The notes: generated by a model not told the origin, from the sequence alone. Positions 43,368 through 52,965 are shown, counted from the first letter of the stretch. The stretch is DNA of 63,847 nucleotides from GCA-016699975 sp964420045 (GCA_964420045.1 CAYQPQ010000003.1:1-63847), one strand, 5' to 3'. Made by a program: numbers and translations.

Positions 43368-43471
43368 ATCCAGCTAAGAAACCATGAAAAAGAAATCATG
43401 AAAAAATCATTCGGCACAAAAATGGTACAAAAAAGAGGGAAGTCGTCAGTATTTTCTCCTTTTGCTTCTTT

Positions 43472-43499
43472 TTGCTTGAGGTGGATCCGGGAGTATAAT
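43472..43499 (+). promoter_or_regulatory. Promoter of the second envelope cluster; very short leader
   Basis: -35 TTGCTT, 16-base spacer, perfect -10 TATAAT. Eleven bases separate the -10 from ATG 43511, so the leader is about five bases and cannot hold a Shine-Dalgarno site. Confidence 0.6.
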
Positions 43500-43510
43500 A
43501 AAAGACACCT

Positions 43511-45322
43511 ATGAACGAGCGAAAACAAGATGCCTCTCCCCTCTTGCCAGAGTCGGATAGATCGATCATAAGCCGCATATTGGGAGTATGGCTTGCGTTT
43601 CTTTTCGGAGCGTTTTTTCTTGCGATAGAAGGAATATTTACAGACAATGCTGTACTCTTCCTTTCGCTTGCTGCGCTTGTTGGGATACTTATATCACTCC
43701 GAACACTGCGTCCATCAAAAGAGTTGGCACTGGTGGGGGCGATACTCTTTGTGTTCGTGTTTCTCATTTCTTTCCCCTCCTCCCCTTCTGTCTTCTCAGG
43801 ACGAGACCAAGGATCATATGCCGGAGCGGCTATTCGACTTGCGCATGAACACTCGCTGCACTCGCATATACCGGAAGTTGCGCAGGATTTTTTTCACATC
43901 TATGGAGCGGGGAAATCGCTTAATATACCCGGGTTCTTCTTTGCTCCGGACGGATCTCTTGTCACGCAATTTCCGCTTGGAAATATTGCATGGCTCGGAG
44001 CAAATGTTTCACTTTTCGGCGTAGTCGGACTTTCCTTGGCAAATGCATTCACACTCTTTCTTTCGCTTCTCATTCTCTTTGCTTTTCTCAGACTATTTTT
44101 GCCTTTCCAATTTGCCTTCGGAGGGTTCGCAGTTGCTGTACTTTCATTTCCTTTCGTGTGGATACAAGAGCGAACGCTTAGCGAGAATCTCGCCCTCCCT
44201 CTCTTTCTTGCACTTTCTTTTTACGTAGTTTCATTCCTCAAAGAACCGCGACGATGGTCATGGTGGATGAGCGTACTCTTGGCAACGTTTCTCTCTCTGA
44301 CGCGCATCGAGGGATTCGCACTCCTTGCCGTTGCTGTTCTAATTGTATTCTTCCGGAAAGAATCAAGAGACTACCTCCTCTCACATTTTTTTACCACCGT
44401 GTTTCCGGCGATTGGTATCGTTGGAGCGATCATAGGTGTAGATATTCAGGCAAATCTCCCCTTTTATATCACCATGGGGAAGGCGGCACTGGAATCTTTT
44501 TCCGTACGTTCAAATATATCTCCTCCTTCTTCAAGCTCACCCCTATCAATTATTCGAACATTCGAGGTATTTTGGACATACGGTATGATTTCAGTGACTT
44601 CGCTCGCACTTCTTGGAATGACATTTCTTATAAGAAGACGCGCATATATTCATCTGACACCGCTCTGGTTAGCACTACCGACATTCGTGTACCTCTTAAG
44701 CCCGCAAATATCCTCGGATCATCCCTGGATGCTTCGGCGATTTGTATTTGCTTTTTGGCCAGCCGTCATCATCTTGGCGATATTTTCCCTTGCCATACTG
44801 CACGAATTCTTCGAGAACCGATTTCCAGGAAAAACACTCGTTCGTCCGGCGGTTTTTTCGGCATGTTTCTGCACGTTGCTTATTCTTCCGGCACTTCCAA
44901 CAACCGTCCCACGTCTTTTCTTTGCAGAAAACAAAAATCTGCTTGCGGATATAGAAACGCTTTCGAGTAATTTTTCTAACAAAGATCTCGTGCTCGTCGA
45001 CCGTCTATCTTCCGGAGATTCATTTTCGATGATTGCCGATCCAATGAGTACGCTATTCGGAAAAAATGCGATATATTTCTTTAATCCAAGCGACCTCTCG
45101 CGCATTGATATTGCCAAATTTGAACATGTATACCTCATAGCGAAAGATGGGGATGAAAATACCTATCGAACGGCATTCGGGTCTCGTTTTGAGCTCCAAA
45201 GAATCAAGCCATACACACTTCGAACCTCTCTATTCAGTCGAGAAACCGATCCGTCCCGCATACCTCTTCGAAGCGACACGGCCGTGTCAGGTTCGATATT
45301 TCTCATTGTACCAAGTGCTTAG
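43511..45322 (+). CDS. GT-C-like polytopic membrane glycosyltransferase
   Basis: 603 residues with about twelve TM helices. The first large loop has FSGRDQGSYAG, an acidic motif placed like the DQ-RD loop of the type A enzymes. SLTRIEGF and the HPWMLRRFVFAFWPA stretch follow. The C-terminal 130 residues are soluble and extracytoplasmic. Overall it fits the GT-C superfamily, but it is not a close copy of the array at 5349-14829. It opens a cluster with a repeat protein and a small membrane protein, facing a GT4 gene. Acceptor and sugar unknown. Confidence 0.72.
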   Translation: MNERKQDASPLLPESDRSIISRILGVWLAFLFGAFFLAIEGIFTDNAVLFLSLAALVGILISLRTLRPSKELALVGAILFVFVFLISFPSSPSVFSGRDQGSYAGAAIRLAHEHSLHSHIPEVAQDFFHIYGAGKSLNIPGFFFAPDGSLVTQFPLGNIAWLGANVSLFGVVGLSLANAFTLFLSLLILFAFLRLFLPFQFAFGGFAVAVLSFPFVWIQERTLSENLALPLFLALSFYVVSFLKEPRRWSWWMSVLLATFLSLTRIEGFALLAVAVLIVFFRKESRDYLLSHFFTTVFPAIGIVGAIIGVDIQANLPFYITMGKAALESFSVRSNISPPSSSSPLSIIRTFEVFWTYGMISVTSLALLGMTFLIRRRAYIHLTPLWLALPTFVYLLSPQISSDHPWMLRRFVFAFWPAVIILAIFSLAILHEFFENRFPGKTLVRPAVFSACFCTLLILPALPTTVPRLFFAENKNLLADIETLSSNFSNKDLVLVDRLSSGDSFSMIADPMSTLFGKNAIYFFNPSDLSRIDIAKFEHVYLIAKDGDENTYRTAFGSRFELQRIKPYTLRTSLFSRETDPSRIPLRSDTAVSGSIFLIVPSA

Positions 45323-45354
45323 AGTAAATCTCCTAGAAGAGAACACCAAAAAAT

Positions 45355-46698
45355 ATGACCGAAGCATATCGCCTCAGAAAACCTTGGAAATATCTCTATA
45401 CTTCACTTCGCATTCTTTTGTGGGGAGTTTTCTTGATCAGCATGTCGACATTTGTCTTCTCCATACTTTTCCCTTCGAGAGACCTTTCGTACACCTTTTC
45501 CGATTCACGGGCAGGAGGAAATGAAATCGAACGACCTCGAACCGAAACGGGAGATTCACGAGAGAATGGATATATCCGTGAGGGGGATACACTGGTTCTG
45601 GACGCATCGGTACTGGGAGATTTTTCACACGCTCGGGTGATCATTTCAGGACAAGACGCGCTGGATGCCAAAGCGATTCAACGTGTCACCGCGAGACGCT
45701 CCCAACAAGCATTTTTTTATCCGAAAGGACCGCCCGCCGTATTTCCTGCAGGAACCCTTCTTCGCTATAAAGACAGTTTCTTTCTTGTTGGTCAAGATGA
45801 AATGAAACACCGATTCCCTTCCGAAGAGTATATGCGTTCTTTGGGATATGATGTCGCTTCATTCATGCCGGTTTCCGACGAAGAATTCGCAGCCAATCCC
45901 GAGGGACTAGCTATTCCCGAAACGCAAGATCGAGAGACGCCACCAAACAGCGCGTTCGTTCAAGCAAGCGCTACCTACTATCTCTGGAAAGATGGAAAAC
46001 TCTTTCCCTTTGTGAGCGAAGGCGCTTTCCTTGAGCAGTTTCCTAAGAGTTGGGCGCTGGTTCGAGACGATGCCTTCATCAAAAATCATACGGTTTCCGA
46101 CGAATGGATAGGCTATCCGAGCGGGTCGCTTCTTGCCTGGGGGGACGGCGTTTATATTATGGACCACGATTCCCCTCGACCCGTTCTTGGTGCGGATATT
46201 TTTCTTTCACTTGGATACTCTTGGGATGATGTTCGCCCGGTAAGCGATGAAGAAATAAGCCTTGTGCAAAAAGGAAAATTTATCGATACCAGCGTTCCAC
46301 ATCCTAACGGAACCGTACTTCTGGACACGAAAGAGAACCGCTACTTTCTTGTTCAAGATGAAACACTGCGAGAAATACGGGGCGAATCACTCCTTCACCT
46401 GTGGCTCGGTAAGAAACATCCGATATCGGTTTCCTCTGAAACATTTGAGAGAGACGCTTCATGCACTCCTCACGACGCATCCATGTTTTCCGCCGATACC
46501 ATAGAGTGCCTGATACCCCTTGAAAATCTTGCAAATCTCAGTGGCGATACCTATGAAGTTTCTTTTTCATTTGTCAAAAAGACCACTCTCGATAGAATGG
46601 ATATCATATTTGAAAGCTCCCTCAAAGAGCAGACGCTGCTCGCAACTTTTTCCAAACTCAAATCTCGAATACTCTCACGCTATCTCCCTTCTTCATAA
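45355..46698 (+). CDS. Membrane-anchored repeat protein (beta-propeller-like repeats)
   Basis: 447 residues. One TM helix (about 18-38) is followed by an extracytoplasmic region with at least three related repeats of about 50 residues: GTLLRYKDSFFLVGQDEMKH with YMRSLGYD and FMPVSDEE; GSLLAWGDGVYIMDHDSPRP with FLSLGYSWDDVRPVSDEE; and GTVLLDTKENRYFLVQDETL. The pattern G-LL--D--Y-V-D, R, SLGY, VSDEE repeats. This kind of repeat occurs in CPR surface proteins. Probably binds or organises a surface component. It follows the GT-C gene by 32 bases. Confidence 0.65.
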   Translation: MTEAYRLRKPWKYLYTSLRILLWGVFLISMSTFVFSILFPSRDLSYTFSDSRAGGNEIERPRTETGDSRENGYIREGDTLVLDASVLGDFSHARVIISGQDALDAKAIQRVTARRSQQAFFYPKGPPAVFPAGTLLRYKDSFFLVGQDEMKHRFPSEEYMRSLGYDVASFMPVSDEEFAANPEGLAIPETQDRETPPNSAFVQASATYYLWKDGKLFPFVSEGAFLEQFPKSWALVRDDAFIKNHTVSDEWIGYPSGSLLAWGDGVYIMDHDSPRPVLGADIFLSLGYSWDDVRPVSDEEISLVQKGKFIDTSVPHPNGTVLLDTKENRYFLVQDETLREIRGESLLHLWLGKKHPISVSSETFERDASCTPHDASMFSADTIECLIPLENLANLSGDTYEVSFSFVKKTTLDRMDIIFESSLKEQTLLATFSKLKSRILSRYLPSS

Positions 46699-46760
46699 AA
46701 ATCCCCAACGGAACAAACACTTGCAAAGTTACTCGTCTTCATAAAATTTCGTAAAATAGT

Positions 46761-47231
46761 ATGAAAGCTTCCCTGTCTTTTTCCATGATTAAGAATGTTG
46801 CAAAAAAAGAAGAACCTCGAATTATTGCGACACTCCTCTCTCGCGAAGCAATCGTACTTGCCCTATTTTCGCTCGCCATGTTGCTTTCAATGGAGAGCCT
46901 TTTGCCAGGAACTGTCTCGCTCCGGGAAAGCATGATCTTTTTTATCCTCGGGATAGCTACAATACTGATCGCGGAACGATATCTTTCGAAGACACTCAAA
47001 CCGGAGTCATTGTCAGCACTATCCCCTCCATCTTCCGGGAAAACCCGTGTGTTTTTCTGGGGATTTATCGCATGGTCGGCATTCCTTATTGGAAACGCTC
47101 TTTTCGGATTCCACCCCGCTATTATTGCGCTTCTCCTCCTTATCACAGCTCCACTGCTTGCACTCTTTTTTGGCGTGGCATTTGAATCCGGAAAAAACGA
47201 CGAGAAATCTCCGAAGAACCCTATTGAATAA
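46761..47231 (+). CDS. Hypothetical membrane protein with four TM helices
   Basis: 156 residues with four hydrophobic segments (about 28-47, 53-70, 97-115, 118-140) and a charged tail ending KNDEKSPKNPIE. No family recognised. TAAAAT elements lie 3 and 13 bases before ATG 46761, with TTGCAA upstream, so it may have its own promoter with a minimal leader. Its last 11 bases overlap the end of the converging GT4 gene. Confidence 0.6.
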   Translation: MKASLSFSMIKNVAKKEEPRIIATLLSREAIVLALFSLAMLLSMESLLPGTVSLRESMIFFILGIATILIAERYLSKTLKPESLSALSPPSSGKTRVFFWGFIAWSAFLIGNALFGFHPAIIALLLLITAPLLALFFGVAFESGKNDEKSPKNPIE

Positions 47232-48342
47232 TCCACTCGGCTGTTTCTCGAGCGCATGTATCCCAGGAGAATTTTTTGAGCTGATCCCGCCCCTTTTCAA
47301 TGAGCGCTGATCTCATTGAGGCATTGTCCCACAGTTGAGAGAGGGTATCAGAGAGCGCTTCACTCTGATCGGCATCGAAAAGCAAGGCTGCCTCCCCGGC
47401 AACTTCAGGAAGACTTGAATTATTTGCACAGATCACCGGTACGCCCGAAGCAAATGCTTCCAATATCGGAAGCCCGAACCCCTCGTACAGAGACGGATAA
47501 ACAAAGAGTCTCGCATGTTTGTAAAGCGCCGTTCGCTCCTCGAAAGACACGCGACCGGTCATTATAATACGATCGCGAAATATGTGGTGTTCTTGCGCGC
47601 GGAGTATCTGTCCACTCATCCACGCCGCTTCCCCTGCAAACACTAACTTTACTGATATGTGTTTTCTTCCAAACACCTTGAACGCCTCCATAAGCCGGAC
47701 GAGATTCTTTCTTGGCTGCAGCGCTCCAACATAGAGGACGTACTCTCCGGGAGAAAGATGGAATTTCTCAAGAACATCAGTACCAACTTCATCGTCACTT
47801 TCGGGTTTTTCCACATGAAGAGGATTGTCGAATCCATGATGAATCACTCGGATCTTACTCTCGGAAACATCCGGATACCAGTGAAGAATATCCCGCTTTG
47901 TTGATTCCGAAACAGCGATAAGTCGCGTCGCATATCGAACCGAAAAGTCCGTGAGCCAATTCAATTTTCGCAGATCCTGAGGTGGAAAATATTCCGGAAA
48001 CACTTTGAAAGCGAGGTCATGAATCGTCACCACGGATTCAACATTCTTCGGAAGAAGTACGGGAAGCGCCTGAACCGGCATGAATAGACGGTCGGGATAC
48101 AATCGGAATAGCTCCCACGCAAAGCGCGTTTGTGTCCACGAGAGCGGAAACGGAACGGAATGTACGTGGTAATTAGGCAAAGACGGCGGCGTCAAATGCG
48201 AATTGAAATGACGCCGATGGAAGAGGTGCCATGATTCATCGGGAAATATCAATCCGAAACGCTCAAGGAGACGAAGAAGATAGACCCGCGTTCCATCGAT
48301 CCGCTCCACATCGAGATCGGCTGCTTGAATGGCAATCCGCAT
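47221..48342 (-). CDS. GT4-family glycosyltransferase (GT-B fold)
   Basis: 373 residues. Two Rossmann-like halves: N-terminal acceptor half with VVTIHDLAFKVFP and RLIAVSESTKRDI, and C-terminal donor half with YVLYVGALQPRKNL, then YPSLYEGFGLPILEAFASG, containing the E-x7-E motif, and VICANNSSLPEVAGEAAL. Adds a sugar from a nucleotide sugar in the cytoplasm, typically in surface polysaccharide or lipid-linked oligosaccharide synthesis. The product is not known. ATG 48342 follows CTCT. The UMP kinase gene ends six bases upstream, so it belongs to the proS-UMP kinase-GT4 run. Confidence 0.88.
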   Translation of the reverse strand: MRIAIQAADLDVERIDGTRVYLLRLLERFGLIFPDESWHLFHRRHFNSHLTPPSLPNYHVHSVPFPLSWTQTRFAWELFRLYPDRLFMPVQALPVLLPKNVESVVTIHDLAFKVFPEYFPPQDLRKLNWLTDFSVRYATRLIAVSESTKRDILHWYPDVSESKIRVIHHGFDNPLHVEKPESDDEVGTDVLEKFHLSPGEYVLYVGALQPRKNLVRLMEAFKVFGRKHISVKLVFAGEAAWMSGQILRAQEHHIFRDRIIMTGRVSFEERTALYKHARLFVYPSLYEGFGLPILEAFASGVPVICANNSSLPEVAGEAALLFDADQSEALSDTLSQLWDNASMRSALIEKGRDQLKKFSWDTCARETAEWIIQ

Positions 48343-48348
48343 AGAGGT

Positions 48349-49053
48349 TTACTGGATCGTTGTGCCCACGAAATTTCCTCCGAGAAAATACTGCTCGAGA
48401 TTTCCGATGTCTGACCCGTTCAAAACAACAACAGAAAATCCCTCCTCTTCAGCGAGCTTCGACGCTACCGGATCAAAGGGAGCGCTCATGCCGGGGCTCC
48501 ACGTATTTCCCACAAGCGCGCGAAATGCCGACCACGAAAGTGAATCGAAACGCTTCGCACGAGTATCTTTCCGAGGGTCAACTTCATACACTCCGTCCGT
48601 ATTTGAGAGATTGATAATTGTTTTGAAATCGAGATACTTTGCCAAGACCGTCGCAATATAATCTGTCGAAAAGCCCGGTCGCCACCCTCCAGCAACAATA
48701 ATCGGCTCTTTTGCTTGATAGAAATCTTCGAGATCGTGCGGGTTGGTATTGATGCGCGGATGCGCCCACTCGCGAAAAATCGTGCGAAGAAAATGCGCAT
48801 TCATGCGTGTTGCGTGAATACCGAGCCAGTCTTGGTCGTCATTTTCTATCGCGTGAACCTTCGAAGCGGCATCAATATAATTACGAGCCGTCCTTCCACC
48901 TCCGACTACAAGGATAAACGAATAGCCGTCCTGTACGCGCGCCACAATACAGTCATGGAACCGCCTCACAAAGTCCGTATCAATACCGTCCTCAGGCACC
49001 ACAAGCGATCCGCCAACGGAAATGAGGAATCGTTTCGATTGATCGTGTTTCAT
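48349..49053 (-). CDS. pyrH: UMP kinase-like amino acid kinase family protein, archaeal type
   Basis: 234 residues. FLISVGGSLVVP and LVVGGGRTARNYI at the N-terminus, DWLGIHATRMNAHFL, AGGWRPGFSTDYIATVLA and INLSNTDGVYEVDPR follow the UMP kinase plan. The GIHATRMNA and PGxSTD segments resemble the archaeal form more than E. coli PyrH. Phosphorylates UMP to UDP, feeding CTP synthase and UDP-sugars. ATG overlaps the proS stop (ATGA), so translation is coupled. Some relatives act on other small acids, so the call is by family. Confidence 0.82.
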   Translation of the reverse strand: MKHDQSKRFLISVGGSLVVPEDGIDTDFVRRFHDCIVARVQDGYSFILVVGGGRTARNYIDAASKVHAIENDDQDWLGIHATRMNAHFLRTIFREWAHPRINTNPHDLEDFYQAKEPIIVAGGWRPGFSTDYIATVLAKYLDFKTIINLSNTDGVYEVDPRKDTRAKRFDSLSWSAFRALVGNTWSPGMSAPFDPVASKLAEEEGFSVVVLNGSDIGNLEQYFLGGNFVGTTIQ

Positions 49054-50297
49054 TGTTTTGTTTTACCCAGAAGAGCTTCAACCTCTTCGAAAGAAAGAAT
49101 GCTCGACTCATCCTCTCCCCGTCGTTTCACCTCTGCGCCACCCTTCTCAAGCGAACGCTTGGAAATGACCAATCGATATGGCATGCCGAGCAAGTCGCTG
49201 TCGCCAAATTTTTCTCCGGCGCTCACGTCACGATCATCATAAAGTGTCTCAATGCCAGCATCGTGCAATTTTCCATACCATAGAACGGCTTCTTCGTCGG
49301 AGCTAAGCGAAAGAAGGTGGACACGAAATGGAGCGACACTCTCCGGCCAGACAATACCCTTCTCATCTGACAGTATCTCAACAATCGTTCCCATAAGTCG
49401 AGTCGGCCCAATACCATAACTCCCCATAATAACCGGCTTTATCTCCCCGTACTCATCCGTATAGACTAACCCGAGTGCTTCGGAAAAGCGTGTTCCGAGT
49501 TTGAAGATATTTCCCACTTCGATCGACGTTACCTTTTCAAGCTCATCTTTCTTGAGACTGAGATCGTGCAAAACCTCATCCGTATACACTTCCTCATTGA
49601 CAGCGATGCCTTTCGTTCGCGAGAGATAGATCGTATCTTCACCCGCATTACTGATCGTTTGAAATTCATGGCTGTATTTCGAGAAAACACCGCCACTCGC
49701 AAACGTTTTGAAGGTTTGATTGCCAATTCCAACCCGAGAAAATATGCGCGCATACGCCTCGGCACACCGTCCATAAAACACATCGAGATCTTCTTGGGTA
49801 GCGCTGAAAGAATAAAGATCTTTCATTAAAAATTCTCGTCCGCGCATGATACCGCTTTTCGCTCGTTCTTCATTTCGAAATTTCGCTTGAATTTGATAAG
49901 GATATACCGGAAGATCGCGGTAGGAAGAGATATGTTGCTTCATGATGGCGGTTATTGTCTCTTCATGGGTGAACCCCAGCCCAAGATCCGATCCATTTTT
50001 GAGCGTCGTCTTGAACCAATTATCGACCACGTCGTCGCTCCAGCGATTTGTTTTCTGCCACAACTCCGGATTCTGAAGTGCGGTCATAAGCACCTCGTGC
50101 CCGCCGATTGCGTTCATCTCCTCTCGAATAATATTCTCGATCTTTCGGAGTGTTCGGAGTCCAAGCGGCAAAAAAGAATAGACACCAGCCATCTCTTTGT
50201 GAACAAACCCGGCACGAATCAAGAGCTGTGCATTACGACTCACTTCATCCGCTGGGTTTTCTTTGCGCGTCTTTGTAAAAAGTTCGGACTGTTTCAT
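49050..50297 (-). CDS. proS: Prolyl-tRNA synthetase, short form without editing domain
   Basis: 415 residues from ATG 50297 (after CTTCT); five more are possible from 50312. Class II synthetase: motif 1 region AGVYSFLPLGLRTLRKIENIIREEM is split by no insertion, GLGFTHEETIT precedes motif 2 FRNEERAKSGIMRGREFLMKD, and motif 3 reads GSYGIGPTRLMG. The E. coli-type enzyme is about 570 residues because of an editing domain between motifs 2 and 3; here that domain is absent. The anticodon-binding domain is present. Editing of mischarged Ala-tRNA-Pro would need a separate protein. Confidence 0.94.
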   Translation of the reverse strand: MKQSELFTKTRKENPADEVSRNAQLLIRAGFVHKEMAGVYSFLPLGLRTLRKIENIIREEMNAIGGHEVLMTALQNPELWQKTNRWSDDVVDNWFKTTLKNGSDLGLGFTHEETITAIMKQHISSYRDLPVYPYQIQAKFRNEERAKSGIMRGREFLMKDLYSFSATQEDLDVFYGRCAEAYARIFSRVGIGNQTFKTFASGGVFSKYSHEFQTISNAGEDTIYLSRTKGIAVNEEVYTDEVLHDLSLKKDELEKVTSIEVGNIFKLGTRFSEALGLVYTDEYGEIKPVIMGSYGIGPTRLMGTIVEILSDEKGIVWPESVAPFRVHLLSLSSDEEAVLWYGKLHDAGIETLYDDRDVSAGEKFGDSDLLGMPYRLVISKRSLEKGGAEVKRRGEDESSILSFEEVEALLGKTKQ

Positions 50298-50422
50298 AGA
50301 AGTATTTATCAAAACAGGGACAAAACACCGCAGGAACGATATCTTCTTTCCAAGAGTACACCACTTATGCTACACTGACAATCTCTCTCGATGCTGATTT
50401 TTATTTTCAAAGTATACGTACT

Positions 50423-51337
50423 ATGTCGCTTATTTCCGTTAAGAATCTCTCGAAAACGTATAGTTCCGGTCTCCATGCGCTTCGAGATATTTCGCTTGAT
50501 ATCCGCTCCGGAGAAATTTTTGCGCTCTTGGGACCCAATGGCGCTGGAAAAACAACACTCATTGGCATCATCACCGGACTCGTTACCAAGACATCCGGCA
50601 AAGTCCTTGTTGACGGCAAAGATATCGAGAAAGATTATCGGTACACACGCGGTCTTATCGGGTTTGTCCCGCAGGAAATATCACTCGATATCTTCCTCTC
50701 CGTCGAACAGATTCTCAAAAATCAGCGCGGATTCTACGGCAAGTCGGCAAACCCCGCTCTCCTCGAACGCATCATGCGCGACCTCTCACTCTGGGACAAG
50801 CGACACACAGAAGTCCGTTCGCTTTCGGGCGGCATGAAACGCCGCGTGCTTATTGCCAAAGCACTCACCAATGAACCGAAAATTCTCTTTCTTGACGAGC
50901 CGACCGCCGGCGTTGATGTCGATCTCCGCAAAGACATGTGGGAACAGGTGAAAAAACTTCGTGAATCCGGCACAACCATCATTCTCACCACACACTATAT
51001 CGAAGAGGCTGAGCTTCTCGCCGACCGAATCGGAATTATTAACGAAGGCAAACTGATTCTCGTTGAAGACAAAGAAACGCTCATGAAAAAAATGGGCGAG
51101 AAAACGCTTATTGTTCAACTGGGCGAACCTCTGCACTCGATTCCACCAGCGCTCTCGCGCTACCGAATTACGCTTTCCGAAGACAAACAAATTCTTTCCT
51201 TGCAGTATTCTTCCGAAGAACAAGCAGTTTCACCTTTTCTACAGACACTCAGAGATCAAAATATCTCCGTATCTGATATCACAACAACCGAAACATCGCT
51301 CGAGGAGATATTCGTCACGCTTATCGGGAAAAAATAG
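50423..51337 (+). CDS. ABC-2 type exporter, ATP-binding protein
   Basis: 304 residues. Walker A GPNGAGKTT, Q-loop FVPQE, signature LSGGMKRR, Walker B ILFLDEPTAGVDV, H-loop TTHYIEEAE. A C-terminal part of about 80 residues matches drug or polysaccharide export ATPases of the YadG/DrrA type. The permease follows after 27 bases. Divergent from proS. ATG 50423 follows TACT. Confidence 0.92.
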   Translation: MSLISVKNLSKTYSSGLHALRDISLDIRSGEIFALLGPNGAGKTTLIGIITGLVTKTSGKVLVDGKDIEKDYRYTRGLIGFVPQEISLDIFLSVEQILKNQRGFYGKSANPALLERIMRDLSLWDKRHTEVRSLSGGMKRRVLIAKALTNEPKILFLDEPTAGVDVDLRKDMWEQVKKLRESGTTIILTTHYIEEAELLADRIGIINEGKLILVEDKETLMKKMGEKTLIVQLGEPLHSIPPALSRYRITLSEDKQILSLQYSSEEQAVSPFLQTLRDQNISVSDITTTETSLEEIFVTLIGKK

Positions 51338-51364
51338 TTTTCATTACTCACACATTACATCATT

Positions 51365-52126
51365 ATGAACTGGATCGGATTCAAGACCATATTCATGAAA
51401 GAAGTCGGCCGCTCAAAAGACGTCATCGTTCAAGCTTTTCTTTCGCCTGTTATTACCACCCTGCTCTATTTCCTTGTCTTCGGAAGCGCGATTGGCGGCA
51501 ATATCAAACCGATTCACGGCGTGCCCTACGATCACTTCATCGTACCCGGACTCATCATGATGGCACTTCTCATGAACTCTCTCATGGCGGCATCGAGCGG
51601 CATTTACTTCCCGCGGTTTATCGGTACCATGAGCGATCTTCTCACTTCCCCCCTCTCCTATCTTGAGATCGTGATGGGATTCGCACTCTCCGCCGCTGCC
51701 CGCGCTCTCGCTATCGGCATCACCATATTCGTCATCTCGTGGATCATTACCGGCATCACGGTCTCTCACGTCATTTTCACTCTCATTTTCGGACTCCTCA
51801 CCGCACTCACGTTTGCCCTGCTCGGACTCGTCCTTGGCATTTGGGCAAAGGACTTCGAACAGCTCAGCATGGTGCCGACACTCCTCCTCACCCCGCTTAC
51901 CTTCTTGGGCGGCATCTTCTATTCGGCAAGCATGCTTCCGCCGATGTGGCAAAACGTGACACGAGCAAACCCGGTATTCTATATGATCGACGGTCTTCGT
52001 TGGGGATTCTTTGGTGTCTCAGACACCAATCCGTGGATGAGCCTCATCATCACCGGCGCTGTCCTCGTCATCTCCATCCTCATCCTCCGCCGTATGTTCC
52101 AAACCGGCTACCGATTGAAAAATTAG
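51365..52126 (+). CDS. ABC-2 type exporter, permease (YadH-like)
   Basis: 253 residues with six TM helices. GTMSDLLTSPLSYLEIVMG after helix 2 and LTFLGGIFYSASMLPPMWQ near helix 5 are typical of the ABC-2 permease family of YadH. Partner of the preceding ATPase. The cargo is unknown: drugs, lipids or glycans are all possible. Its stop codon is directly followed by the stop of the opposing ATPase gene with no base between. Confidence 0.9.
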   Translation: MNWIGFKTIFMKEVGRSKDVIVQAFLSPVITTLLYFLVFGSAIGGNIKPIHGVPYDHFIVPGLIMMALLMNSLMAASSGIYFPRFIGTMSDLLTSPLSYLEIVMGFALSAAARALAIGITIFVISWIITGITVSHVIFTLIFGLLTALTFALLGLVLGIWAKDFEQLSMVPTLLLTPLTFLGGIFYSASMLPPMWQNVTRANPVFYMIDGLRWGFFGVSDTNPWMSLIITGAVLVISILILRRMFQTGYRLKN

Positions 52127-52945
52127 TTATTTCACCAATTCGTGTTCGCTGCTGGCGAAGACGCGATTGGTGATGGGCGTGTCGCCGACGAGGGCGCCGT
52201 CTACGAGAGAGAGCATGCGCTTTCCATGACGCGCCGTAGTTGATTCATGGGTGACAAGGATGATCGTTTTTCCTGCATCGTTGAGTTTTTGCAGAATCGC
52301 CATGACAGCGAGTCCCGATTTTGAATCGAGATTCCCTGTCGGCTCATCGGCAAAGATAATATCCGGATCATTGACAAGCGCGCGCGCAATAGCAACGCGT
52401 TGCATTTCCCCACCGGAGAGCTGATTGGTAAAGTAGTCGGCTCGATGTTCCATTCCGACCGAACGGAGCGCTTCCAGAACTCGCTCACGATGCGCCGTCT
52501 TCCCCATACCAACCCACGCGGAGCCAAGCGAAGCAAGTACGCCCTTGAACCCGCCGGACGAAAAGACGCCACGAAATGTTCGCCGGTGAATGCCATACAT
52601 ATCATAGAGCAACGGGAGTTCAACATTCTCAAAAACTGTTGTTCGCGGCAGAAGATTGAATGACTGAAAAACAAATCCCAAGCTCTTGTTGCGTATTTCA
52701 GCAAGACGATCCGTCGGGAGAGTACTCGTGTCTTCGCCGGAAAGGAAGTATTGCCCTGTTGTTGGTCGATCAAGAAGCCCCAGAAGATGCATAAGTGTGG
52801 ACTTCCCCGATCCGGACGGACCCATCAGGGCGACAAACTCCCCTCGGTCTATGGAAAACGTCGCGCTTCGCAACGCGAGAGTTTGCACTTTTTCTTCCGA
52901 AAGATACGTTTTGGCAAGATCGCGACAGGCAATAAGTGCTGGCAT
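52127..52945 (-). CDS. MacB/LolD-type ABC ATPase with an insertion
   Basis: 272 residues from ATG 52945 (after AGT); GTG 52969 overlapping the upstream stop would add eight. Walker A GPSGSGKST, Q-loop FVFQSFNLL, signature LSGGEMQR, Walker B IIFADEPTGNLDS, H-loop VTHES. Between the Q-loop and the signature lies an extra stretch of about 30 residues (RRTFRGVFSSGGFKGVLASL and on) not found in ordinary LolD proteins. It pairs with the membrane fusion protein upstream. No FtsX-like permease gene is next to it. Confidence 0.87.
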   Translation of the reverse strand: MPALIACRDLAKTYLSEEKVQTLALRSATFSIDRGEFVALMGPSGSGKSTLMHLLGLLDRPTTGQYFLSGEDTSTLPTDRLAEIRNKSLGFVFQSFNLLPRTTVFENVELPLLYDMYGIHRRTFRGVFSSGGFKGVLASLGSAWVGMGKTAHRERVLEALRSVGMEHRADYFTNQLSGGEMQRVAIARALVNDPDIIFADEPTGNLDSKSGLAVMAILQKLNDAGKTIILVTHESTTARHGKRMLSLVDGALVGDTPITNRVFASSEHELVK

Positions 52946-52965
52946 ACTCACAGAGTTCAGAAAAT

